In this document: positions 1-21,300 of the stretch, piece by piece
Layout: each line of letters begins with the position of its first letter
How positions within the stretch are numbered: position 1 is the first letter of the stretch
Assembly: GCF_000002595.2 (NCBI RefSeq)
Contig: NC_057016.1
Location: forward strand, 3,391,767-3,455,766
Origin: Chlamydomonas reinhardtii
Taxonomy: Eukaryota; Chlorophyta; Chlorophyceae; Chlamydomonadales; Chlamydomonadaceae
DNA length: 64,000 nt
Direction: 5' to 3'
Notes under the pieces: model-generated
Told to the model about the DNA's origin: nothing
The model's input: only the letters and a program-made list of their open reading frames with translations
Databases searched by the model: none
Translations under genes and position numbers: made by a program

Positions 1-1950
1 CCCCCTCCCACACATCCGGTACCTCCACCCACCTGCTGGTTGCGCACAGCCAGCCCCTTGACCCGGTCCCGCTCGCCCTTCTGCCGCAGCGTCATCAGCT
101 GAGCCTCGTCCTCCTCCTGCAGCGCCTCATACTCGGCCTCCAACGCGTCTAGGTCGTCATCGCCGCCAGCCGTGGCGCGCCGCCGCGTGGCAGCGCGCGC
201 GGCCTTGGCCGCCGCTGCCACTGCCGCGGCTGCGCCGTCCCCGTCCTCATCCTCATCGCCGTCCTCTGTCCCTGTCCCCGTCCCTGCGGCGCCCTCGTCG
301 TCCCCGCCGTCCTCATCATCGTCGCCCTCCTCCTCGTCCTCGTCTGCATCGCCTAGCCCGTCTTCAGAGCCGCTGGCTGCGTGGCCATTGGCCGCGCCCC
401 GTCGCCCCTTTGTCGCTGCCGCTGCTTGCCCTGTCCCGCGCCCGCTGGGCCCCGCACGTGCTGCTGCTGAGCGCCTCCCGCCCTCGTCCTCATCCTCCTC
501 ATCCTCATCGCCATCCTCGTCGTCGCTGCCTCCCAGATCCAGATCCACGTCATCCTCATCTGGCGGAATCAGGCATGGGGGGGGGGAACGCTGGTCAGTA
601 ATGCGCATCAAAGCCTTGTGGCCACGAGTATGAAGATGCGCAACAGGAGAAGGCAAGGCCCGTGGCAGCCACGGCTTTGAAAGCGGCAGCTACAAAATCA
701 CTTGTGGACTTTGAGTTCGGTTGGAGATGACATGGTGGAGGTGTTGTGCTGTGAGCTGATATCCCCGGCTGGCGTGGTCAGGCGGCCCGCCAACCAAGCT
801 TTGGGCGGGCCGTGTGCGACCAGCCGGGGGCTAGTCGTTGTGGGGCTGGAGCCATTTGATCTCTTGCCACATGTAGGCAGGAAATTGGTAATCCGCCCCG
901 TTGGGTTGCACGCTGAGTGCCCAAGGTGCAAATGGAGTTGAACTGCCACAGAAAGAAGCTGTGCCAAGCGGTGTGGTCAAGCGGCCCGCCAATCAAGGGT
1001 GGGCGAGCCGTGTGCGACCGCCCGTTTTTATGTAGGGCTGGAGCCATTTGATCTCTTGCCACATGTAGGCAGGAAATTGGTAATCCGCCCTGTGTCCAGC
1101 TGCTCATGTTATGCGGTGCGCCAACAGGGGAGCCGGTCCACCGACGGCAGTTCGTCCCAGCGGACCCTCCATCTGCCGTGCCCCGCAACCCGCGTCGGGC
1201 CCTGCCCTTTCCAGCAATTTAGCTTCCCGGCTGTTGGCATATCTGTCACTCAGCCGCCAACTGATGCTACTGCTGCCCTCACCATCGTCCTCCTCGTCAT
1301 CATCGTCCGCCTCCCCAAATACAGCAGCACGCGAGGATTTCCGGCCACGGTACGCTGCGTCCTCGAGGTCGATTTCCCCGCGCATTAGCATAGAATTCTC
1401 CGGAGCTCTCCTGCAGACGCGCCGCGCGCGTGTGGCAAAGGCTCAGCGGTGTCAGCAGCGCAGGGAAGGTGGTGCTGTGCTAAGGTGCAAACCCGGGGAG
1501 CGTGTCGGTTCTGGGACGTTTGCAAGGCAGTGACACAAGGATGCGCCTTGCACAGACTGCATGCCGCAGCCAATACGCGTAGCTCTAAAGCACATACGCA
1601 AACGAACGGGAACGCCGCCAAGCATGCGCGTTTCGCGCTGGCCGGCTCGCGATAATGGCTTTCCCGTCGGCAAGTGCACGGTGGACAGTTTTAATGGTTC
1701 ATCCACCGCAATTGCCGGAACGCACCGCGTCGGCGCCCGCCGCGCCTCTTCATAATCGCCGTCGTCCGCGAGCTGAGCTCCATCGCCCATGTCAAGCGCA
1801 TCGGGGTCATGTTCTGCATTTGATTAAAAGAACGCATTCGTAAGGACTTATGGAGGTGTGCCGAGCACTGTTGCTGCACTCACCCCGCGCAGGCGCCGGG
1901 CCCAGCAAGTCTGCTATCTCATCACGCAAGGATTTTCGTTTGCCTGACAT
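1..1950 (-). CDS. AATF/Bfr2-type ribosome biogenesis factor, N-terminal part (runs off left edge)
   Basis: Four exons read in phase on the minus strand: 1950-1884, 1813-1726, 1410-1283 and 559-33; the next intron begins GTGGGT at 32 and the rest lies outside the window. The ATG at 1950 opens with MSGKRKSLRDEIADLL, like the start of plant AATF proteins. Exon 3 carries a GEIDLEDAAYRGRKSSRAA segment and an acidic run; exon 4 is rich in Asp/Glu and ends in a helix (DALEAEYEALQEEDEAQ, then LRQKGERDRVKGLAVRNQQ) that matches the conserved block just before the TRAUB domain. In yeast and animals this family acts in the nucleolus in small-subunit pre-rRNA processing. The TRAUB/C-terminal domains themselves are not visible. 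Intron 3 contains one copy of a dispersed repeat (759-1095). Identification rests on the motif order, and all four phases agree. Confidence 0.8.
759..1095. repeat. Dimeric dispersed repeat, copy 1 (SINE-like)
   Basis: About 340 bp that recurs almost unchanged at 4898-5234. It is built of two related halves: each starts with GTGGTCA(A/G)GCGGCC(C/T)GCCAA and each ends with ATGTAGGCAGGAAATTGGTA followed by ATCCGCCC. The first half has an extra 70-bp tail. The first bases of each half resemble a tRNA-type A box, but I see no good B box, so SINE origin is only a suggestion. It lies in intron 3 of the AATF-like gene. Confidence 0.8.
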
Positions 1951-3312
1951 CGTACTATTCGACTGTCCAAGAACTGTCCTGGGGCTGGTATAAACTGCAA
2001 TTGGTGAATTGCCAGGTGTTGTTTCGTGCCGAAAACACAATTAAACAGACTTGTCGGGACCTGTGCTATAGCGTACGTTCACAGCGTGGGACTAGTTGAT
2101 TCCGAGCCGGCACCATTCTCACGGCGGCGCCATCATGTGTTGGTGGCACGCCACGCTGATTTCACCGCTGGCGCGCGCACGCTGTGCCGACAGGTGCTAC
2201 TTGCATTGCATATGAGGCCTTGAACACCTCTCAAATATTACAACGCGGCGGACGCCGTTGGCTTGCCTGCGTCCAGCAACGGCACAGCAGACCAGACGCG
2301 GACGCGGCACTGCTCAACGGCGCCCACAGCTTCTGTCCACCTCGACCGTTCCCGTTGCTTGAAGGCCTTTGCTCCGATCCATCGACTTGGTCACCTAGCT
2401 TGAGACCACTATCCACTCTGCCTCTTCGGCAAGCCTGGCCGCAATTCGAATAAGTTCCCACCCGCGGTGCTTCCACGATACACTCCTGCCACGATGACAC
2501 CCGTAACACAAGACGGCACCGACGTGACGCTTCTTCTTGACTCGTCCCTGTCTCGTGTCTTTGTCTCTAGCTCTATCGCTACACCTACTTGCGCAATCTG
2601 CTTCGTGTCCCTGGCACAAGTAGCTGCGCGGGTGTCACGCGGGTCCGGACAACACACACTCACAGCGAAACGTCAACTCCACAGCGCCCGCTCCCACATG
2701 GCCCGCGCGGCGTCACATAACGTTTACCACCCGTCGACATACGGTACGTAGCATGGTCAAAACCTATATTCCACACGGTCAAAGCACACTTGACGGACGG
2801 GTAAAACTACCTAGTACATGGAGGTTGGTCAATGCAAATGGTGTGTCGGGTGCGACCACCTGTTCTCGGCATCCCACAGTCGCAAGGACGTACAGGAGCT
2901 TCACCTGGCAGCCTGTCACCTGGCAACTTGCAGCCGCTGTGTCTGCTGGCAGCGCCGACCAGCACTGGCCCGGCCTGTGCCTCTCAAGCCAGCTGGTGCC
3001 CGCAAGTGCCCTCCGCCGGCCTTGGCACCAGGCCTCCGCGTTATGGTCAGCAGGGACGATGAATAGGCCCGCAATGAGAGCATGCGCCAGCGGCTGCTCA
3101 GTCACACTACTCACATTCTGCAGCTTCCAGTCGCGCTCTCGCCGTTGCGAAGTGCTTCCGCTGCTAGCGCCCCGCCGCAGCAAGTTCAGTGAAACTCAAC
3201 TCAATCGGCGGCCGCTGCTGCGTCTCCCGCACCGCCCCCGTCACTATTGCTGTCACCAACACTGACACTCCTGCTGTGTGTTCGGTCAATGTGCCCAATG
3301 TTGTGTTGTCAT
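1951..3312. other. Intergenic: eRF1 3' UTR side and AATF promoter side
   Basis: No reading frame here shows recognisable protein or splice-consistent coding. The interval must hold the 3' UTR of eRF1 and the promoter of the AATF-like gene, both on the minus strand. A minus-strand TGTAA, the usual volvocine polyadenylation signal, lies at 2242-2238. Confidence 0.5.
2238..2242 (-). terminator. Possible TGTAA polyadenylation signal of eRF1
   Basis: The only minus-strand TGTAA I found between the eRF1 stop and the AATF start. It would imply a 3' UTR of about 1.07 kb, long but not unusual for Chlamydomonas-type genes. Confidence 0.3.
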
Positions 3313-3561
3313 TTAGAAGTCATCATCGCTCCAGAGCGCGTCGCCGGCATCGTCCTCGTCCACATCCAGCTCCGCCAGGTTGACCTGCGGGGTTTGGTGA
3401 TAAGAAATAAGCGCGCATACTCAGTCCCAAGCCCAGTGTGACGGTACTTTATACCTACTACGTGTACCTGGGCGGATAGTAAGTTTGCACGGCAGCCTTT
3501 AGACTTGGCTTTGCCACCACCCCCGCCTGCAGGCTGCCCATGCCCCTCTGTCCACAGCCCC

Positions 3562-3617
<56 letters not shown>

Positions 3618-6600
3618 CGCCCGCCACGACCTCCCACACCCGCTGACTCCCACGTGCCAACACACGCACCTGGTAGCGAAGGATGCCGCCGATGCCTCCG
3701 AACCCTCTGCAGAACTGGCTGCCCTCCTGCGACTTGTTGGTCACGAACTCTAGCGTGCAGCCGAACTTCTTGTAGTTGTTGGCCAGCCACTCCAGCAGCG
3801 GCATCTTGTCCTGCACCTCCAGGTCGCACCCCGCCTCCTTGTCCTTGAAGTGGGACAGGTCCTTGGCCTGTGCAGGGTCGATCGGCGCGGGAGGCCGTGG
3901 AGGTAAGAAAGGATGGTGATGGTTTTGGCTAGCAGGCTTACCGTATGCGCTGGCTTTGTACACGGGTTTTGCCAGAGCAAGCAATCCCTGTATGCTATGC
4001 TGCCCAAACCCCATACCAGCGCAGCCGCCCCCTCCTCCATCGCCCCCTCCCTCCTTGCACGCGGTCCACGCATCCCCGCCTCAATCTACCGCCCCCGCCA
4101 CATCACCCCGCCGCTCCGCCCCAGCCCCCTTGCGCGCCCCGGGTCCTGCTCCTCCCCGCCGCTCCGCCTCGCCCTCTTTCGGCAACCGCCACTCCGCACC
4201 TGCTCGGCGTTGAGCAGCTTGACCTCCACCTTCTGCGTGGAGGGGTTCATCAGCTCGTAGCGGTCGCAGTCCAGGTTCTCCCACACGATCAGGATCTCCA
4301 CCGCGCCCATCTCCAGGCACTGCATCGTGTCCTTGACCGAGAAGACAAACTTGCCTGCAGAGCGTGGTGACATACAGGGTAAGGCCCGGAAACACACATG
4401 ACTTCCCAGCCGAGGGCTCAGATTCTGGAGCAGCTTGTCGGGGGCTTCTAGCGTGTACCCCAATTAAGGTATCCCCGGCCTGTGGCCGATGCGCTGTCCC
4501 AATTTTCTTGTACAGCGCAGCCCACTTGCTTGCGCGCCCCTAGGATCAAGAACCGCTAACCCACGCCAAACCCACTCACAGCCCACACGTACACGCGCAT
4601 CACATTACTCACCGGAGTCCTGGCTGATCTCCTCGAAGAAGCGCCCGATCAGCCGCTTCTCCTGCACGAACTTGACGTTGGCCAGCATCTCGGCCGACAG
4701 CTCAATGGCCTGGTTGAAGCCGTTCTCACCGCCTGCGGGGGCACGTGGTGATGGTGGAATACGTGGGGGTCACTTCGCGGATCGTGTGCTGTACATGCAT
4801 TACCCATGCATATGCAGCTGGGCTGTGCTTTGTGGGCGCGATCTAGGCGTGCGAGAGGTACAGGTGCAACATGAGGTGTAAAGAGGTGTCCAAAGTCATA
4901 TCCCCAGCTGGCGTGGTCAGGCGGCCTGCCAACCATACTTTGGGCGGGCCGTGTGCGACCAGCCGGGGGCTAGTCGTTGTGGGGCTGGAGCCATTTGATC
5001 TCTTGCCACATGTAGGCAGGAAATTGGTAATCCGCCCCGTTGGGTTGCACGCTGAGTGCCCAAGGTGCAAATGGAGTTGAACTGCCACAGAAAGAAGCTG
5101 TGCCAAGCGGTGTGGTCAAGCGGCCCGCCAATCAAGGGTGGGCGAGCCGTGTGCGACCGCCCGTTCTTATGTAGGGCTGGAGCCATTTGATCTCTTGCCA
5201 CATGTAGGCAGGAAATTGGTAATCCGCCCTGTGTACGCTGCTCATTCTACCTGTGCCTGCTGACCGCCCCACACTCCACACTTGACGTAATGTTTATCCG
5301 ACTCAGTGATGGCACGAGGCATCTCCGGCGCGTGCTGTAATTCCCTGGATGAGTTTTCTGTCCCCCCTTGGATTTGCCGGTTTCACTACTTTCACCCCCA
5401 CGGACAAGGAAATCATTACCTTTCCCTCCCTCCCTCCCTGACGCCCCCTCCCGCTGCCTCACCGTACGACACATCCACCACGCCCAGCACCACCGCCTGC
5501 AGGCGCGGGTCGAAGATGTCGGACTGGGACAGCTCCGTCTTGAAGTCGGCGCTACCCGCCAGCACCAGGCCCGACACGTTCGGCCGGTCGTTGGTGATGA
5601 AGAACTGCACCGCCATCTCAGCCACCTGCGGAGGTACGATAATGGTGGTGACGGTGGGGTTTGGGCTTAATCCTTGCATCAGTGCCAGATGTTGAGGATG
5701 GTATGGTGGTGGCTGGCGATGGCGGGGCGTCGGTACATGAACACCGTGCCGTTTTTGCTGTTGTGCAGGCTGACAACGACTGGCACCCGGTGTCCGCGCA
5801 GGTAGCATTCCTTCCACCACCCTTCAATCGCCCCTTGCAGGCTGCGTCGCGCGCCCGCCGGCGGCACACCCCGCCCCACTCTCCACCAGCCCAAGCATCG
5901 GCCCTCCCGGAACTGGAAGCCGCATGCTCCACCACACGGCACAACCACAACCACAACCCATGCCACGTCGCGATGCCCCACTCCACGGCCTCGAGGCCCC
6001 GCGCGCACCTTGCGCACGTAGTTGTGGCGCTTCTCCACACGCAGACGCGCGAAACGTAGCGCCGACTGGCCACCACGGCCGTGCTTCTTGGGCAGGTCCA
6101 CCGTGAACTTGTGCAGCACCTCGCGCGTGTTGCCGCACAGCGTGCCGAACAGGCTGCCGTTACCGTCCATGATGATGAAGCCGTACCTGTTGTTGTGTTG
6201 AGTGTTTCGGTGGCGAGCAGCCGTCCGGTTTGGGTGATTAGGGGTTGCGGTGCGTGTCAGAGCCAGATATGCCTTCAGCTACGCGGTGGCCCGGGCGGGT
6301 ACGGTGTGCCCTCGGCGGGGTGGGGTCGGCGGAGGCTGGGAGGCTGGTGTGAAGCAGCTTGCGTGCTGGGGGCGTACATTGGGCAGCTTCCGGCAGTCGC
6401 AGCGCCAGGCCCGCGCAGCAGGGGCCCGCTGGTCCGGCGTCTAGACCGTCTTTCCCTCTCCAAAACCCCCTCCCGCACCCTGAGAGCTCGGGAGGTTCTC
6501 CCCTACCCCGCCTCTCCGCCCCGCTGCTGTTGTGGCTGAGCTGCTGCACCGCCCCTGGGCCCCGGTCGCCTGCAGACGCACTTGTTGTCAGACTCCAGCA

Positions 6601-7270
6601 GCTCGTTCAGGGCCTCCGTGTGGAACTTGTTGTCGCACAGGTACAGCGACGTGTTGATGGGCTTGAAGGGCTCAAAGTCAATGTTCACCTTCTTCTCCTT
6701 GCCGTCATCGGTCATAATGGTGCCCGTGTAGACGACCAGGCCGTTCGGGGGCACCTGCGCAGTGACGATGCCCGCCAACGAACCGGCGTTAATTCCTCCC
6801 AATTGCGCTCCCCGCGCATTGTAACTGATGTACAACATCCCTCCCTACGGACCTTGTTGTATAGCTTCAGGCGCTGCTGGGCCGATGTGATGGCGCTCAG
6901 CACTGAAAGGCGGTTCACACGCGACTTGATGTTGGAAGCCGTGCCATACTCATCACCAAGCATCTTCTGGACACGAGCGACCTGCAGGGCACCGAGGAGA
7001 CTTGAGTCACACGGTCCCTGCGGAACAGGGCCCTCTGCCGCCGGGGTGATCGACTTACCTGGTCCTTGGGGGGCATGATCAGGCTGATCATGCTGGTGCC
7101 GTTGCCACGAGCAGCCTCCAGAGCCTTGATGAGCTGCGGCCACAAAGCCACCAGCGGCGCGTAAGACTGAGTCCCAAACAAAATGCGCGCGTCGGCGCGC
7201 CGGCGTCCACGCTCACCCGCTTAATCTTCCACATCTCAATGTTCTTGTCGGTCTCAGATTGGTCCGCCAT
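3313..7270 (-). CDS. eRF1: Eukaryotic peptide chain release factor subunit 1 (eRF1)
   Basis: Ten exons keep phase and give 438 residues, the normal eRF1 length: 7270-7217, 7133-7059, 6981-6853, 6754-6582, 6186-6009, 5625-5463, 4732-4613, 4354-4200, 3867-3670, 3384-3313. It recognises all three stop codons in the ribosomal A site and triggers peptide release, with the GTPase eRF3. All signature residues are visible: NIKS at 60-63 and YLCDNKF at 124-130 (stop-codon reading), and GGQ at 182-184 inside [15 protein letters not shown] (hydrolysis). The C domain has the [11 protein letters not shown] block and an acidic end, DEDD...SDDDF. The start [10 protein letters not shown] matches the family. 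Intron 6 holds a dispersed repeat and intron 9 a CA microsatellite. Intron 3 uses a weak GTCCGT donor. The gene diverges from PCYA1. Confidence 0.97.
3564..3616. repeat. (CA)n microsatellite in eRF1 intron 9
   Basis: About 26 uninterrupted CA units in the last intron of eRF1. Long His/Thr or Cys/Val reading frames across it are artefacts of the repeat. Confidence 0.95.
4898..5234. repeat. Dimeric dispersed repeat, copy 2 (SINE-like)
   Basis: Second copy of the repeat at 759-1095, same orientation, differing at only a handful of positions and starting with the same ATATCCCC(A/G)GCTGGCGTGG. It sits in intron 6 of eRF1. The similarity fades just after CCGCCCTGTGT at the right end of both copies, which marks the element border. 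No clear target-site duplication is seen. Confidence 0.8.
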
Positions 7271-7644
7271 TTTTGCTGGGCTGCCGGCTTACGCCCTGCC
7301 TATAAACGGGGTCGGCCCTTGAAAGACTGAAGGAGCCCCCTAGCGGGGCAAGAAATGGCTTAACAAACGATGGGGAAGCAAACGCTCAGTGTAGAGGTGT
7401 CAATGAGTAAAGTAAAGGGGTGTGCAGGCAGCAAGCAGCAAGAAACAGCTGCCGATGGCGATGCACACCAGCCTGTATGGTCGGCTTGAGGCCTGGCCCT
7501 AGCATAGTCGCATCGAATATACATATACCTAGCTGTAGACGCACCAGGCCGCATTCAATTGGACGTCAGGAAGCCGCCCGCAACTCGGAAAATGCGCTGC
7601 TGAGGCGCATTGCTATACGATAGCTTGCACTAGCATAAGAGAGG
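7271..7644. promoter_or_regulatory. Shared divergent promoter interval, eRF1 / PCYA1
   Basis: Only 374 bp separate the eRF1 start codon (minus) from the PCYA1 start codon (plus), so both promoters must lie here or overlap the 5' leaders. A TATAAA occurs at 7301-7306, but it is too near the eRF1 ATG to be assigned with confidence. No other element is recognised. Confidence 0.5.
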
Positions 7645-13406
<5,762 letters not shown>

Positions 13407-13733
13407 CTTTGGCGGATTGCCCGGCGATCTCGGCCATCCAGGGCCACGATTGTGCGTGCTGTATGGTATTGCCAAAAGTCTTGGTTCATGGGCTATAGGG
13501 ATTACGCGTGTATTGGCGCGATGGGGCAGTGATAGATACCGGGTCGGCCAGGCCCCAACAAGGGCGTTGATTCGCCCAGGAGCAGTAGTTTTGCACAATC
13601 TTTGTTGTTTTGAGTAGAGTACTCTCTGGTCTATTGCATTGAATACTTTCTTGCCTGGAAGGACAGCTCATGACCTAGAGCGGTGCCGCTGACGTTTCTG
13701 AAGCCGTGATACGTAGCTGCAAATTCTAGGGTC
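13407..13733. other. Intergenic: PCYA1 3' UTR and MYST promoter
   Basis: A 327-bp interval between two plus-strand genes. No TGTAA signal and no other recognisable element was found; it is less GC-rich than the flanking exons. Confidence 0.5.
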
Positions 13734-17628
<3,895 letters not shown>

Positions 17629-18341
17629 GGTGTAGGAGGTGGTCGTTGAGGGCGAAACGGGGCGCGCTTTGTGAGGACAAGGTTGTGGTGGTGTTTGCGT
17701 GACTGAGCGTTTTGACTGATTTTGACTGTGCGGTACTGAACTTCGACCTGCTAAGGACCTGTTCAACTTGGATGACGAGGACGCGCACGTGGCTTGTGCT
17801 GGTACTTTTGTATATGGTAGCGGTTGCCCGTTTTTAAAGCACAGGAAAGCATGGCACAGTGAAGGTGCGACATGGGGTAGACGGACCGACAAAGAGGGCA
17901 TACGGGTGGTGCATGAGCTGACATGTTTGGCGAGATGCATGACCGATGAACGATAGCGCCCCAAGTGGCCGGTGGGTGTACATTAGCTGCCATCCGCGCT
18001 ATGATTATCGTAGGGAGGGGTGCTGGGGATGACCGGATGAGCGGCCAACCCATGGCGTGTCCCACGGTGTCCCTGTACACACACTGAACTATGGCATAAG
18101 TAACAGCATGCCGCGTGCATATATGCATCAAAGCATGTAAAGAGCATGGAGCACATGGACTGATGGACATACCGCTTCCGACGTGCAACAGTAGGGCCCT
18201 TTCGCGCCATGTTGGCGGGCGCTGGGCTCCCTGGCTGATCGGGCCACGAATCGGGCGACCGTGTACTCTGTCACTGTCTCATTGGAAGGCCCAGCCAGCT
18301 GAAAACATACGCTATACCACAGATCCACACCGTAGTATAAC
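17629..18341. other. Intergenic: MYST 3' UTR and PIGW promoter
   Basis: A 713-bp interval between two plus-strand genes. No coding signal was found. A TGTAA lies at 18136-18140, about 510 nt after the MYST stop, leaving about 200 bp for the PIGW promoter and leader. Confidence 0.5.
18136..18140 (+). terminator. Probable TGTAA polyadenylation signal of the MYST gene
   Basis: TGTAA in an AT-richer stretch after the MYST acetyltransferase stop; the first plus-strand TGTAA I found there. Confidence 0.45.
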
Positions 18342-21300
18342 ATGGACCGCAAGGCTGCGAAAGAGGCCTTTGTTTCGGGCCTCAGCGGTGCGAGCAAGGC
18401 CGAGGTGTTCGCGCTCGTGGCGTCGCTGTCCCTCTCCATCGTTATTTGTAAGCACTGTATCTGGGACATGTTATACACTCTTCTGTGACGCTGCCTGCAT
18501 CGCTGGGCACAGGCGAGCTGGCCAAGACAGGTCTGCGTTCCAAAAGCTGGTAGGTGTCATGACAAACGCAGAAATGTCATAGAAAATACAAAAGATTAAA
18601 TAACAGCAGCTGGATCGATGTGGCGTTCGAACGCTCTCTCCGCCTCCCCCCAGTTTGCCACCATCGGCGCTCTGTCGATGTCTTCCTAGACTCCCGCATC
18701 TCTGCCCTGCCCCGCAACCGCACAGGTGGTCCTCCGTCCTGCTGGAGCTGGTGCTGGTGGTGTATCTGCAGCTGCTGCTGTGCACGGGCGCCCTGCCGCT
18801 GGCGCCCACGGCATGGACGTGCGCGGCGCTGGCAGCTGCAAGCACCGCCTGGCGGCTCCTGGCCACAGCGCAGTCGGCACACCACCCCCTGCATTCCTCG
18901 CCACAGGGCTCCCAAGCGGCCCTGCAGGCTCTGGCGGGCAAGCGCAAAGGGTGTGTCAGCGTTGAGCGTCGGGACCGCGAGGGCCGTGTTGTCAACGCCA
19001 CTGTACCGTACCGTAAAGCCATTTCAGAACCTCTGAACCCTTGTAAGCTAGTGTGAATGCAAATTATCCGCGCCGCGGTGTGAGCCGAATCCCGCCCACG
19101 CGCTTGCTCGTGTTGACGCCCGCAGATTTATCAGCGCGTTCCGCGGAGCGCTAATGATTGCGACCTGCATTGCCATTCTGGCGGTTGACTTCCACGTCTT
19201 CCCGCGGCGGTACGCCAAGACAGAAACGTACGGCACAGGTGCGAACGCGGCGCCGGTCTCCACCACCGCCTCGGCCTGGGCCCCTGCAAAATGCGCGAGC
19301 CACTGCACGCACACATTCACCAAGGTGCCGTACATCAGCACACGCTTTTGCTCCTCGTGCGCGCTGCAGGCTACATGGATGTGGGCGTGGGGGGCGTGGT
19401 GCTGGCGGCGGGACTGGTCAGTCCCGTGGCTACGAGCGGCAATGACGGCACTCCGTGGAAGCCGGCGCCACTGTGAGTTGCAGCGCCAGCTATGCGCCGC
19501 GATGCGAGCTGCAGCTTGCTGACGCACATGGCGCAGCTGCTGTCACCGAAGCGCCCACGGCGGGCATAGCCCTGCAATTCCGCACTCGGAAGCGAAGAAG
19601 CCGCGGCAGCCACGCTGCCAAGCGTAGCATTCTCTAATTTCTGTCGCGCTACGGTGGTGCACTTGCAGGCTGCAGCGCATCTGGGCGGGGCTGCGCGGCG
19701 CGGCGGTGTGCTGGGTGCTGGGGCTGGCGCGACTCGCCACCACCCGAGCGGTGGACTACCAGGTGAGACAGGCGGCGGGTGGCAGCGGCGGGTGGTTGCG
19801 GTGGCGGTGGCGGTGGCGGTGGTAGCGGCGGTGGCGGTGGCGGTGGTAGCGGCGGGTGGCAGCGGCGATGGCAGCGGCGATGGCAGCGGCAGTGGTAGCG
19901 GTGGTAGCGGTGGCGGTGGTAGCGGCGGTGGCGGTGGTAGCGGCGGTAGCGGTGGTAGCGGTGGCGGTGGTTGCGGTGGCGGTGGTAGCGGCGGTAGCGG
20001 TGGCGGCGGTAGCGGTGGCGGTGGTAGCGGCGGTAGCAGTGGCGGTGGTTGCGGTGGCGGTGGTGGCGGTGGCGGTGGTAGCGGCGGTAGCGGTGGCGGT
20101 GGTTGCGGTGGCGTTGGTGGCGGCGGCGGTGGTTGCGGCGGTAGCGGTGGTGGCGGCGGCGGTGGCGGCGGTAGCGGTGGTGGCGGCGGCGGTGGCGGTG
20201 GCAGACGACGGCGACGTAAGATGCCTAGGAGAAGGGCTTGAAAGGGCAGAGCTACCATGCTGTGTGGTTGAAACAAGCGCCGCGAATCCCCATCGCGCGG
20301 CTTTCGTAGCAGCGACGGGTGTTGTGTCGCACGGGTGGTGATCGGCCCCTCCCCTCCCCCGACAGGAGCATGTGGGCGAGTACGGTGTGCATTGGAACTT
20401 CTTCGACACGATCGCGGTGGTGGCGCTGCTGGGTGCGGCGGTAGCGGTGCCGCCAGGCCGGCTGAGTGCGGCGGCGGTGGCGGTGACAGCGGCGCACCAG
20501 GCAGCGCTGACGCTAGGTGAGACCCACGTCAGGCCCATGTCAGGCCTCAGGCGCTGTTCACACACCCAACCCTTGCTTACACACCAAACGCCCGCACACA
20601 CGCACACAACCTCTCACAAAGTGCACTCTCGCATGCATACCTGGTGTTGCACGGCAGCAGTGATGCCACCCCCCTCGCCACCCCTCGCTCGCTCGCAGGC
20701 GGCCTGGGCGCCTGGGTCATGTCGCACGAGCGCGACCCCTCCAGCCTGATCAGCCTGAACAAGGAGGGACTGGTCTCCGCCCCCGGCTTTTACGCGCTGT
20801 TCCTGTGGGGCGCCGCGCTGGCGCGCACAATGCACACCGGGCTACAGCGTGCGGTGGCGCAGGCTGTAGCAGCGGCCGGGGCTGTAGCCGACAGGCAGCA
20901 GAGCGCGGGAAGGGAGGGAGCGGCGGCGCGGTGGCATCGGCGGCGGCTGGCGCTGGCGCTGGCGGCGCCGGTGCTGCGGTGGTGGCTGGAGGTGGCGTTG
21001 CTGGATGCGGCGCTGTGGGCGGCGGTGGCGGCTCTGGAGGCGTATGTGGAGCCGGTTTCACGAAGGTGGGGCTGTGCGGTGCGGCGTGCAGCGACACGTT
21101 AGCGCTGTGGTATGCTCTCGATCGTGGCGTATCATGGTTGCATGCTTCGTTCGTGGCTTGGTTAGCATTACGTCGCACCGTGTGCATTGGCGCCGGCTTG
21201 TTGGGGCGGGGGAAGCTGCACAATGTACCCGGATACGGCACGCGCTCACACGCCCGACCACGCCCGACACGCGGGGCATCGCCCGCGCCTCCACAGGTCC

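Noticed and set aside
3458-4014. Cys/Val and His/Thr-rich open frames across the CA repeat
   Set aside because: They are the translation of a dinucleotide repeat inside an eRF1 intron.
19654-20607. Gly/Ser-, Ala/Val-, Pro- and Thr/Ala-rich open frames on both strands
   Set aside because: All are readings of the minisatellite in PIGW intron 6.
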